63,819 nt of DNA from Alkalinema sp. CACIAM 70d (lineage in GTDB: Bacteria > Cyanobacteriota > Cyanobacteriia > Leptolyngbyales > Leptolyngbyaceae): positions 1 through 63,819 of the forward strand of contig MUGG01000031.1 of NCBI GenBank assembly GCA_002148405.1. Reading direction: 5' to 3'. Within the stretch, counting starts at the first letter, position 1. Each line of letters starts with the position of its first letter. Shown here in pieces: positions 19,203-26,775 of the stretch. The notes beneath the pieces are model-generated. The model was given only the letters and a program-made list of their open reading frames with translations, was not told the DNA's origin and did no database searches. The position numbers and the translations under genes were made by a program.

Positions 19203-20297
19203 ATGAACCGACCCTATACTGTTGCCCTGATTATTCCAACGGGGATTGGCGCGTCTGTGGGGGGGTACGCTGGAGATGCGCTGCCGGTTGCCAGGGCACT
19301 GTCCCAGGTTTGCGATCGCTTGATTACCCACCCCAATGTCCTCAATGGAGCCCAACTATACTGGCCCATTGCCAATGCGCTCTATGTAGAAGGCTATGCC
19401 CTTGATCAGTTTGCGGCAGGCCAGTGGGGTCTACAACCTGTGCATCAAAATCGGATTGGCCTAGTCTTGGACGCAGCGATCGAGCCAGAATTACGCTGGC
19501 GTCATCTGCAAGTGGCAGATGCAGCGCGGGCTACTCTAGGTCTGGAACTGACAGATTATATTGTTACGGATCAACCCTTGGGCGTGGAACTGCGCACCGC
19601 ACCTTCGGGAGCCACCTGGGGCACTATTCAAGCCCCGGACAGCCTATTGCGATCGGCCCATCGCTTGATCAATGAAGTAAACGCTGAGGCGATCGCGGTG
19701 ATTGCCCGCTTCCCGGATGACCCTGGCACGGAAGCTTTGCAAAATTATCGCCATGGTCAAGGTGTGGACCCTCTTGCAGGTGCAGAAGCTGTGATTAGCC
19801 ATCTAGTGGTGCGCCAATTTCGCATTCCCTGTGCCCATGCTCCCGCTTTGGAACCTTTGCCATTGGATCCGAATCTATCTCCTAAATCGGCAGCTGAAGA
19901 AATTGGCTATACATTTTTGCCTTGTGTATTGGCGGGCTTGAGCCGAGCCCCCCACTTTGTGGAGCGATCGCAGCTAACCAGTTCAGCCGTTATGGCTCCT
20001 CTGCCTGAGAGCATCTGGCGAGATCAACTGGATGCCTTAATTGTGCCGGAAACTGCCTGTGGAGGCAGTGCAACCTTACACTTAAGCCAATCTCGCACTA
20101 AAATTGTTACCGTCCGAGAAAATTCTACCCGGATGCAAGCGTGTCCGAAATCGCTTGGCCTGAAGACTCTATCGGTGCAGTCTTACTTAGAAGCGATCGG
20201 CGCGATCGCGGCCCATCGAGCTGGCGTGAGTCCAACGGCTTTGAGTTCGTCTATCCCATCTCTACAAGAGATCCCTCCCCCGCTTCGTTTCACATAA
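19203..20297 (+). CDS. DUF3326 domain protein
   Basis: 364 residues from ATG 19203 (MNRPYTVALIIPTGIGASVG); I reject an in-frame start at 19125 because it overlaps the previous gene. The family is found in cyanobacteria and plants. Conserved-looking blocks include IPTGIGASVGGYAGDALPVA, LITHPNVLNGA, IVTDQPLGVELRTA, GQGVDPLAGAEAVISH and VPETACGGSATLH. The glycine-rich start and H/N/D residues suggest an alpha/beta enzyme, but I know of no assigned reaction. It is the last gene of the ferredoxin cluster, which hints at a redox-linked role; that is inference only. Confidence 0.85.
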   Translation: MNRPYTVALIIPTGIGASVGGYAGDALPVARALSQVCDRLITHPNVLNGAQLYWPIANALYVEGYALDQFAAGQWGLQPVHQNRIGLVLDAAIEPELRWRHLQVADAARATLGLELTDYIVTDQPLGVELRTAPSGATWGTIQAPDSLLRSAHRLINEVNAEAIAVIARFPDDPGTEALQNYRHGQGVDPLAGAEAVISHLVVRQFRIPCAHAPALEPLPLDPNLSPKSAAEEIGYTFLPCVLAGLSRAPHFVERSQLTSSAVMAPLPESIWRDQLDALIVPETACGGSATLHLSQSRTKIVTVRENSTRMQACPKSLGLKTLSVQSYLEAIGAIAAHRAGVSPTALSSSIPSLQEIPPPLRFT

Positions 20298-20592
20298 TCT
20301 ACATTGAAAGGATAAAACCTGTCTGACGGCCTTGTTCGTCTGTGTGCTGTTCAGCCGGTAATGTTCAGCGGGTGATGTACAGAATAGGATGTGCAAACGT
20401 TGCCTGATATGTTGCTGGTAGCCCGTTGTCCCTAAATTTTGGTATTGTCTCGATCGTGGATGTACGCCAGTTTACGTGGCTAATCCACATTTCTGGACAA
20501 TTCCTGCTCCGCGAATGCTCCAGTTGCCCACCTAAGCTCTATTGATCGTGACAAATCCTCCCAACTCTCCCAACTCTCCCAACTCAGAGCCC

Positions 20593-21156
20593 ATGACCCG
20601 CACTCAAATTCTGATCGTGATGGCGGTTACGGCGATCGGGTTGCTTTTGGTTGCTCGCATCTGGATGCAGGTTAGCACGGTAAATCTATTGGCCGTCCAG
20701 ATTACTGGATCAGCGGTGGTTCAAGGAATCTTGTTAGGGCTGGGAATTAGTCTAGCGAGCATTGTGATTTACCAAGTCTGGGCAGACTATCGACGGAGTG
20801 CGGATTATTATCTCGAACTAATTATTAAGCCGCTCATTCTTTTTGATTTAATCTGGCTGGGGTTACTGCCGGGACTGAGCGAAGAACTTTTATTTCGCGG
20901 CATTATGTTGCCGGAATTTGGCTTGAATTGGCAAGGTTTGGTACTTTCCAGTGTCTGTTTTGGAATTCTCCATCTCTCTAGTCTCAAGCATTGGGCTTAT
21001 GTGGTGTGGGCTAGTTTGATTGGCATTGTTCTGGGAATTAGTGCAATCCAGACTAGTAATTTACTAATTCCAATCGTCGCTCACGTTTTTACAAATATCT
21101 TATCGGGCTTGATTTGGAAGTTTCGCCATCGATCGTCTCAGGAGAATGCCCAGTAG
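20593..21156 (+). CDS. CPBP family intramembrane glutamic endopeptidase (Abi/CAAX-like)
   Basis: 187 residues from ATG 20593 (MTRTQILIVMAVTAIG); an in-frame upstream GTG/ATG region at 20542 reads a P/N/S repeat and seems untranslated. There are five or so membrane helices. The Abi/CPBP motifs are present: EELLFRG (EExxxR) near residue 97, FGILHL (FxxxH), and a third His/Asn pair in PIVAHVFTNIL. These form the metal-independent glutamate protease site inside the membrane. Members process prenylated proteins, self-immunity peptides or unknown substrates. The gene stands alone with about 250 bases before it and 660 after. Confidence 0.9.
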   Translation: MTRTQILIVMAVTAIGLLLVARIWMQVSTVNLLAVQITGSAVVQGILLGLGISLASIVIYQVWADYRRSADYYLELIIKPLILFDLIWLGLLPGLSEELLFRGIMLPEFGLNWQGLVLSSVCFGILHLSSLKHWAYVVWASLIGIVLGISAIQTSNLLIPIVAHVFTNILSGLIWKFRHRSSQENAQ

Positions 21157-21819
21157 GCACCCAGCCATAGACTCCTAGTCATACTAATCATACACAAACC
21201 TCAACCATACATGAATGGTACTGACATAAGGCCAAAATCGGCATAACAAGGCAGGAGATTGCAGGGGTTTCAGCCGCTGAACTATGCTTACGCCAGTGCC
21301 ATTCAACCATAAATGCAGTCTCCGCACAAATTCATTTCATAAACTGCATGACTGCGCCCGCTGAATATTGTGTAAACAGGTGCTCATCACAATATTTGAT
21401 GAGTTTTCCTTATTGTTATGCTGCTCTGATTTCTCCGTAGTCCAATGTCTTCGATCGAACCAAAATCATCAATCAGGCCCAGTGATTCAAATCACTTAAA
21501 CTTAGTTGTAAATACTGATGTCACCGAATAATTAAAGACTCATTTTTTTTAAGACTCTCTATTTGTAAAAGCTTTACTGATTTCTACAAAAGGCAAATAT
21601 AAAGGAATGAATAACCTGTCTTTAGAGAGTTCAAGCTAACAGAATTCCGTCATGATAGATGGCTAAGCCAATTGGGATATTTAAGTAGAGGAACTTCTCC
21701 ATTGACTTTATGTAAAGCGAGTTTTTATACAACCCAGAAAATACAAATTTATGAGAAGATTTGCTGGGTAGTTATCAATACCCGGCAAATAAATACATAC
21801 ACAAGAATTTTATTGCTAG
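21157..21819. other. Gene-free stretch with a short inverted repeat
   Basis: 660 bases, AT-rich towards its right end, with no supported ORF. AATATTGTG (21364-21372) and CACAATATT (21388-21396) form a 9-base inverted repeat around a 15-base spacer, which could be an operator or hairpin. The last 200 bases contain T/A tracts and precede the next small gene. Confidence 0.4.
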
Positions 21820-22182
21820 ATGTCTATGTACAACAGTGAGGATATTGCGCAGCAATCCTGGCTCTTTCATTCCTGGCTAGAAGCTGCACCGTTTTCAGAA
21901 TATCGGGGTTGGCTCATCCGAGCTTATCCTGAGGGAGAGGACTGGATTTGGGACGTTGTGGCCCCCCCCGATCGAGGCAGTTGTTGGTTTGAATCCGGCC
22001 ATGTTTATCGCTCAAAATCGAAGGCGCTCCTGGAAGCACGACGATTAGTTAACCAAATTGCTGTTAATGAAGCAATTTCATCAGTCTTAGAATCGCTACA
22101 CCAAGCCAACCAAATTTCTTCTCCAGAATATCAAGCGCTGCTCCAGAGCTTGCAATGCCCAATCTCTCTTTCATTGGCATAG
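21820..22182 (+). CDS. Hypothetical protein
   Basis: 120 residues, start MSMYNSEDIAQQSWLFHSWL. It is rich in tryptophan and aromatic residues in its first half (RGWLIRAYPEGEDWIWDVVAP), followed by RGSCWFESGHVYRSKSKALLEARRLVNQ. The C-terminal part is helical, ending SSPEYQALLQSLQ. The central block looks like a small beta-strand domain of the type that recurs in short cyanobacterial hypothetical proteins, but I cannot name it. No signal peptide or membrane helix. An isolated gene with long AT-rich spacers on both sides. Confidence 0.6.
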   Translation: MSMYNSEDIAQQSWLFHSWLEAAPFSEYRGWLIRAYPEGEDWIWDVVAPPDRGSCWFESGHVYRSKSKALLEARRLVNQIAVNEAISSVLESLHQANQISSPEYQALLQSLQCPISLSLA

Positions 22183-23016
22183 TGCTGCTATTCATCGGCA
22201 TAGTGCTATTCATCGAGTTGGTTGGCTGCACTTTGTTAACAGTATTTCGTTAACTAAGTTTTATTCACTCTCCGTCGTGGCTTCTGTTGATCAAAGACCC
22301 CGCGTTAATCTACGTTCCCAGATTATTCGGCTAAAGTTTCCTACAAAATAGGCATTTGGGGGTACGCTTCACCCATTGATCGTTCTAGAAATTGCCTGTT
22401 GAGAGATGCTGGCCCAATCCAAGTTTTCTCTAAAATACTGTCAAACGATAATCAACTTGCTCCTTTACCTTCAATTCAAAAGTGAAAGGAACGGCTGGCT
22501 GTTAGGCTGAGCTAGGCAAATTTCTAAACTAATTTCTGATTGAATTGTTGAGTTATCATTTTGTTCTTTAGAAGTAAGATTAGTGAACTTTTCAATTGAA
22601 GAAATTATCAAAGAAACTTAAACTTAAAGTTCATTCTCACTACGTTTAATTCTTAAAAGTTTGTTTTCAACAAATCAAAATTTAGTTTTAGTGATTTTGC
22701 AACTTAAGGAGTTTGCAAACTTATTGATTTCCTCCTAAGTTGTGGATCTAGCAAAAATTGCTCTGGATTAAAGTTGCTTCACAACATTCGATCGGAGTTA
22801 GAAATTTTCTAAGGAATAATATCCTTTACTCCCCCATCCACCCACCTACCCATCTACCCATTGCCCCCCTACTTAAGCAAGCCAACGGGAAGCCGCTACC
22901 TGACGCCCCGTTAGCCCTGACTAAAAAATTATGGATTCTTAGCATGGAATGACCGGAACTTAGCCACGATCCCTGGAAACGAGTAGCAGCCTTCTAACTC
23001 AGCTTTGGTGATCGTT
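22183..23016. other. Gene-free AT-rich stretch
   Basis: About 830 bases, AT-rich between 22430 and 22830. Short ORFs on both strands are compositionally biased and lack ribosome binding sites or recognisable domains. CCCATCCACCCACCTACCC at 22833-22851 is a short pyrimidine-rich run. I see no RNA gene I can name. Confidence 0.4.
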
Positions 23017-23166
23017 ATGCCAGGTTTTCTCGCGGGTACGAGCTTGGTACTCTGGTTTGTGCTTATGTTTTGGCTGTATTGTAATGTTCCAGACTGGTTT
23101 TTTGTGCCCTTTTTTGTTGTGGCAACTCTGTGGTACCTCAAGATGATGGAGCCGAAAAGTCCCTAG
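23017..23166 (+). CDS. Small two-helix membrane protein (49 residues)
   Basis: ATG 23017 to TAG 23164-23166 encodes MPGFLAGTSLVLWFVLMFWL, then a short turn CNVPDWF and a second hydrophobic stretch VPFFVVATLWYLKMM, ending EPKSP. That is a compact hairpin of two membrane helices with a charged tail, unlikely to arise by chance in this composition. An in-frame GTG at 23008 is an alternative start. It ends 48 bases before the Nnr start on the same strand. Its function is unknown; cyanobacteria have many such small thylakoid or envelope proteins. Confidence 0.5.
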   Translation: MPGFLAGTSLVLWFVLMFWLYCNVPDWFFVPFFVVATLWYLKMMEPKSP

Positions 23167-23214
23167 GCCCAGTCGTTGCAGAATAGATCTGGAAGTCTGT
23201 TCTAAAAATTGGCT

Positions 23215-24900
23215 ATGGATATTGTGCAGGACGATCGTGTTCCAACTACAGGGCTGAAGGGTCAAGAAGAGCTAGGACGAAACGAAGTTTTGAACCGCGT
23301 ACTGGTGACTGCGGCACAAATGCAGGCGATCGAAGCACGGGTGTTTGCAGCGGGAATGCCGATCGCGGCGTTGATGGAAAAAGTGGCAGGACTCATTGCC
23401 CAACGGGTGATGGAACTCTATCCCCAGAGCCAGCATCCCCAGCCCCAATCACTCCGCATTGCCGTGTTAGTGGGTTCTGGTCACAACGGGGGCGATGCTT
23501 TAGTGGTTGCGCGGGAATTACACCTTCAGGGGTATCAGGTCATGTTGTGTTGTCCAATGACTCAACTCAAAGACCTGACTCAAACCCACCTGAACTATGC
23601 AATCAGTCTAGGGATTCCTTGTTATCGGGATATTGCAGAGATGCCCACCTGTGATGTGTGGATCGATGGCCTGTTTGGCTTTGGGCTCGATCGATCGATC
23701 TCGGGTCAGTTAGCCGAGATTGTGACGCACATTAATCAGCAAAATCGCCCTGTCGTCAGCATTGATTTACCCTCCGGCATTCATACTGATACCGGATCTA
23801 TCCTTGGAATCGCCATTCGAGCTACCCACACTCTTTGTTTGGGACTCTGGAAGCTAGGACTTTTACAGGATCGGGCCCTTCCGTATGTTGGCCAAGTAGA
23901 GCTCATTGATTTTGGTCTACCCCTATCTGATATCCAAGCAGTTCTAGGATCCAAGCCAACGATTCAACGTATCACACCCACAAGTGCCCTAGCGGGCTTG
24001 TGTCTGGATAGACCCCTAACCGCCCATAAATATCACTTGGGCCATTTACTCCTTGTTGTGGGTTCCCAGCGCTATCCAGGGGCAGCCATTCTAGCTGGCT
24101 TGGCAGCCCAGGCTAGTGGGGTGGGTATGTTGTCGATCGCGGTTCCGGCTTCATTACAGCTTTGGGTCGTTTCCAAGATTCCTGGTGCCTTAGTGATCCC
24201 TTGCCCTGAAACCAGCAGTGGAGCAATTGCAGGGTTGCCTCCAGAAATCCAACTGGAAAAATATCAAGCGATCGCAGTGGGCTGTGGCCTGACCCCGGAT
24301 GCCCAAGCGGTCGTGGATGACCTGTTGGCCTGCGATCGCCCATTAATCTTAGATGCCGATGGACTCAATTGCTTAGGCGATCGGGCAACAGTGCTACTCT
24401 CCCAACGGCAAGCCCCCACCATCCTAACGCCCCATAGCGGCGAATTTGAGCGTCTCTGGCCAGGTCATCTCCAACAAGCCAGCGATCCCACTACAGCAGT
24501 GCAGCAGGTCGCCCGAGCCTCCCAGGCAACGGTTTTACTCAAAGGTGCACGGGTGACGATCGCCAATCCCCAGGGCGATGTCCGAATCAATCCTGCTAGT
24601 ACCCCCGCCCTTGCCCGAGGCGGCAGTGGAGATGTCCTAACGGGCTTGATGGGGGGGCTGTGGGCGCAGGCGCTTGGGCTAGCCGATCGAGCAACCCGCC
24701 AGCAATCTCCAGAAAATGTTCCAAATTTTGGAGATCCCTTGCAAATGGCAGAAACAGCTACTTGGTGGCACGCCCAAGCCGGAATTTTGGCGGCAAGGGA
24801 GCGATCTAAACTGGGAGTGGATCCGGAAACACTGACGCAGTACTTACTTAAAGCGATCGTGCAATTTGTCGGCTCCAGTTCAGAGCGTCAAAAAATTTGA
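23215..24900 (+). CDS. nnr: Bifunctional NAD(P)HX epimerase / ADP-dependent NAD(P)HX dehydratase
   Basis: About 561 residues. It repairs hydrated NADH and NADPH: the N-terminal YjeF_N domain (~30-245) interconverts R and S epimers. The C-terminal ribokinase-like domain (~260-555) dehydrates S-NAD(P)HX using ADP. Visible signatures: AAQMQAIEARVFAAGMP, VGSGHNGGDALVVARELHLQ and SIDLPSGIHTDTG in the epimerase half. The dehydratase half has HKYHLGHLLLVVGSQRYPGA, ILTPHSGEF, VLLKGARVTIA and RGGSGDVLTGLMGG. ATG 23215 is used; a TTG two codons upstream is also in frame. The next feature is the tRNA pair, with its own promoter starting 20 bases after the stop. Confidence 0.95.
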   Translation: MDIVQDDRVPTTGLKGQEELGRNEVLNRVLVTAAQMQAIEARVFAAGMPIAALMEKVAGLIAQRVMELYPQSQHPQPQSLRIAVLVGSGHNGGDALVVARELHLQGYQVMLCCPMTQLKDLTQTHLNYAISLGIPCYRDIAEMPTCDVWIDGLFGFGLDRSISGQLAEIVTHINQQNRPVVSIDLPSGIHTDTGSILGIAIRATHTLCLGLWKLGLLQDRALPYVGQVELIDFGLPLSDIQAVLGSKPTIQRITPTSALAGLCLDRPLTAHKYHLGHLLLVVGSQRYPGAAILAGLAAQASGVGMLSIAVPASLQLWVVSKIPGALVIPCPETSSGAIAGLPPEIQLEKYQAIAVGCGLTPDAQAVVDDLLACDRPLILDADGLNCLGDRATVLLSQRQAPTILTPHSGEFERLWPGHLQQASDPTTAVQQVARASQATVLLKGARVTIANPQGDVRINPASTPALARGGSGDVLTGLMGGLWAQALGLADRATRQQSPENVPNFGDPLQMAETATWWHAQAGILAARERSKLGVDPETLTQYLLKAIVQFVGSSSERQKI

Positions 24901-24919
24901 AAAAAGTTCAGCTACCCCC

Positions 24920-24948
24920 TTGCAAAATCTGAAGAAAGTCTTTACTAT
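24920..24948 (+). promoter_or_regulatory. Promoter of the tRNA-Tyr/tRNA-Thr pair
   Basis: TTGCAA at 24920-24925, a 17-base spacer, and TACTAT at 24943-24948 form a good sigma-70 type promoter about 20 bases before the tRNA-Tyr gene. Confidence 0.65.
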
Positions 24949-24967
24949 AAGAACTCGTGGAAGGCGA

Positions 24968-25049
24968 GGGTCGGTGCCCGAGTGGTTAATGGGGGCGGAC
25001 TGTAAATCCGCTGGTTATACCTACGCTAGTTCGAATCTAGCCCGGCCCA
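24968..25049 (+). tRNA. tRNA-Tyr (GTA)
   Basis: Acceptor GGGTCGG pairs with CCGGCCC. The anticodon stem-loop is GCGGA-CTGTAAA-TCCGC with anticodon GTA. There is a long variable arm, as in bacterial tRNA-Tyr, and T-arm GCTAG-TTCGAAT-CTAGC. The discriminator is A. The 3' CCA is not encoded. Confidence 0.97.
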
Positions 25050-25060
25050 TTCCACACAAC

Positions 25061-25132
25061 GCCCATGTAGCTCAGTGGTAGAGCACACCCTTGGTAAGGG
25101 TGAGGTCACGAGTTCAATCCTCGTCATGGGCT
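25061..25132 (+). tRNA. tRNA-Thr (GGT), intact, at the left end of the integrated element
   Basis: Acceptor GCCCATG pairs with CATGGGC. The anticodon loop TTGGTAA, in stem CACCC/GGGTG, gives GGT. The T-arm is CGAGT-TCAATC-type with CTCG. Everything from the 3' end of the anticodon stem's first strand onward is repeated at 34123, so the 3' half now present was probably supplied by the mobile element. CCA not encoded. Confidence 0.97.
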
Positions 25133-25134
25133 TT
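25089..25134 (+). repeat. attL: 46-bp direct repeat at the left element boundary
   Basis: Identical over 46 bases to 34123-34168. It covers the anticodon loop, variable loop, T-arm and 3' acceptor of tRNA-Thr plus CTTT. This is the standard target of tyrosine integrases, whose gene begins 118 bases further in. Confidence 0.93.
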
Positions 25135-25251
25135 AGGTTTCAGCACTCTAGGACTCAGTTCTGGCGATTCACTCAGAAGATCGACTAGGTGAGTTTGGAC
25201 TAGGTTGGGTGAGTTTGGGAGTAAAAATTAGGGCAGATTAAGGGCAGTGTT

Positions 25252-26400
25252 TTATAGCCCTAATTTGGGCAGTTTGGGACGCTTGACGGTATGCCCATAA
25301 ACTTTGCTGACCATGGCCGTGTTCCGGTGACCCATGAGATAGGCCACGTCGGGAAGACTTGCCCCTTGGTCAATGGCGTGACTGGCCATGCTATGACGGC
25401 AAGTGTAGGGGGGACGGTGCGGAATGCCTGCTTGGGTCAGGACTGACCGCCAGATTCTCTGGGAGAAATTGTGATCGTCGATCGCCTTGCCCTTGGTCGT
25501 GGTGAAGACCAGGGCGTCAGGGTTGAATGCCGGGTTAAAACGCCCTTGGAGCATGGTGTAGATTTCATCGGGCAAGGTCAGGACAGTGGTGACGCCGTTC
25601 TTTCTGCCCCGTCTAACCCGTCGTGACCCTTCCCCGCTGCGGCTGAGTGACTCAGCGATCGTCACGGTGCGCTGGGTGAAGTCGATATGTTTCCACCGTA
25701 GCCCGATCGCTTCGCTGGGACGTAGACCGAGGGCAAATAGGACTAGGGCAAAGTCATGGTAGGCATAGTAGAGACGGTGGGTTCTGAAGGTGGTCAGGAT
25801 GGCCTGAATCTCTGACAGGGTGAAGGGTTTACGGGTTGACTCACGGGGGGAAGAATCCTTGACGGGCTTGAGGGTAGAGAAGGGGTTGACGGTCAGCCAT
25901 TCCTGGGTCAGGCACCAATCGCCAAAGGTAGACAGCATTTTGAGGTTCCGGTTTAGCGTGGCCGGGGATTGACGGGTCGCAAGGTAGGCTACCAGGTCAC
26001 GGGCATCGTCAGGGGTTTCGACGTTGCGACCGAACTGAGTCAGCAGGTTTAAGAGAGTCTGGTAACGGTTGACCAAGGTTTGATGGGACACCCCATCATC
26101 CCGCCGCTTGTCCATCCACTGACGCCACTGCTCTACGGTACCGGGACGGGGTAGGGGTTCTAGAGCAACGCTGGAAAGGGGACGGTACTTAGTCAGGGAC
26201 GGGTCAAACTGCTGTAGGGCAATGTCCCGTTCTATTTCAGCCGCTTTTGCCCGTGCCGATTGGTGGTTAAGGGGGGTGTTAGGGAGTCCCAGGGAGAGTT
26301 GGTACTGTTTCCCCTGGTAAGTCCACCTTAAACGCAGCATTCCCCCCCGCACATTGATGGAGACAGAACCTTTTTTCCCGCGTAACTGACGCTTACCCAT
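25252..26400 (-). CDS. int: Tyrosine recombinase (integrase) of the element
   Basis: 382 residues. The N-terminal part is basic (MGKRQLRGKKGSVSINVRGG) and includes an arm-binding-like segment WTYQGKQYQLSLGLP. A SAM-like core-binding domain spans about 105-190. The catalytic domain follows, with the first Arg in ALGLRPSEAIGLRW, a second Arg in PYTCRHSMASHA, and LMGHRNTAMVSKVYGH with the nucleophile Tyr near residue 368. The residue before C-R-H is Tyr where many integrases have His; this variant is common in cyanobacterial and phage-satellite integrases I recall. The gene points at attL, as usual for a tRNA-targeting integrase, and its start region is next to repeat array A. Confidence 0.95.
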   Translation of the reverse strand: MGKRQLRGKKGSVSINVRGGMLRLRWTYQGKQYQLSLGLPNTPLNHQSARAKAAEIERDIALQQFDPSLTKYRPLSSVALEPLPRPGTVEQWRQWMDKRRDDGVSHQTLVNRYQTLLNLLTQFGRNVETPDDARDLVAYLATRQSPATLNRNLKMLSTFGDWCLTQEWLTVNPFSTLKPVKDSSPRESTRKPFTLSEIQAILTTFRTHRLYYAYHDFALVLFALGLRPSEAIGLRWKHIDFTQRTVTIAESLSRSGEGSRRVRRGRKNGVTTVLTLPDEIYTMLQGRFNPAFNPDALVFTTTKGKAIDDHNFSQRIWRSVLTQAGIPHRPPYTCRHSMASHAIDQGASLPDVAYLMGHRNTAMVSKVYGHTVKRPKLPKLGL

Positions 26401-26501
26401 ATCCGTACAGCCCGTAACATTTTATACCTACAAATTGCACAATTTAAAACCGCTGAAAGCATTGATGTAAGTAGGTTACAGCGATTTTGTGCGCGAAAAT
26501 C

Positions 26502-26525
26502 AACAGAAAAATTTTCTGTTTTTTT
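26502..26525. terminator. A/T hairpin followed by T tract
   Basis: AACAGAAAA and TTTTCTGTT form a perfect 9-base inverted repeat with a one-base centre, followed on the plus strand by five further T. It lies between the replication gene and the integrase. The stem is AT-rich, so function as a terminator is uncertain. Confidence 0.35.
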
Positions 26526-26593
26526 GAAGTTTTGGAAAATTCTGGTTACACAGTCACAAAACCTTGAAATCCTTGCGGGACAAGGGATTAGGG

Positions 26594-26751
26594 TGTAACT
26601 AACACCCTGTAACTACTAGTTACACCCTGAAGTTAGTTACACCTTGAGAGAGTGTAACTAGAAAAAGCTAGTTACAAGTTAGTTACATGTTAGTTACACC
26701 CTAAAATCCTTATAAATCAATACTTTCAAGGATTTGTAACTAACGTAACTA
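26594..26751. repeat. Repeat array A: nine TAGTTACA/TGTAACTA octamers (iteron-like)
   Basis: TGTAACTA at 26594, 26608, 26653 and 26735. Its complement TAGTTACA is at 26617, 26634, 26669, 26680 and 26691, plus a near copy CGTAACTA at 26744. The three at 26669-26698 are exactly 11 bases apart. Related GGTTACA sites occur further left (26474, 26544). The array sits between the stop of the replication gene (25 bases away) and the integrase start (about 195 bases away). Candidates: replication origin iterons, operator of int, or excisionase sites. Confidence 0.85.
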
Positions 26752-26775
26752 GAAAATCGAGGGTAAACCCTATTT

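Noticed and set aside
22758..23265. Short ORFs around 22758-22952 (+) and 22929-23265 (-)
   Set aside because: Biased composition, no start signals; the minus-strand ones are antisense to the small membrane protein and the nnr start.
26594..26751. CRISPR array interpretation of the octamer cluster (and of 33353-33474)
   Set aside because: Units are 7-9 bases with 0-30-base irregular gaps in both orientations; no 23-47-base repeats, no uniform spacers and no cas genes.
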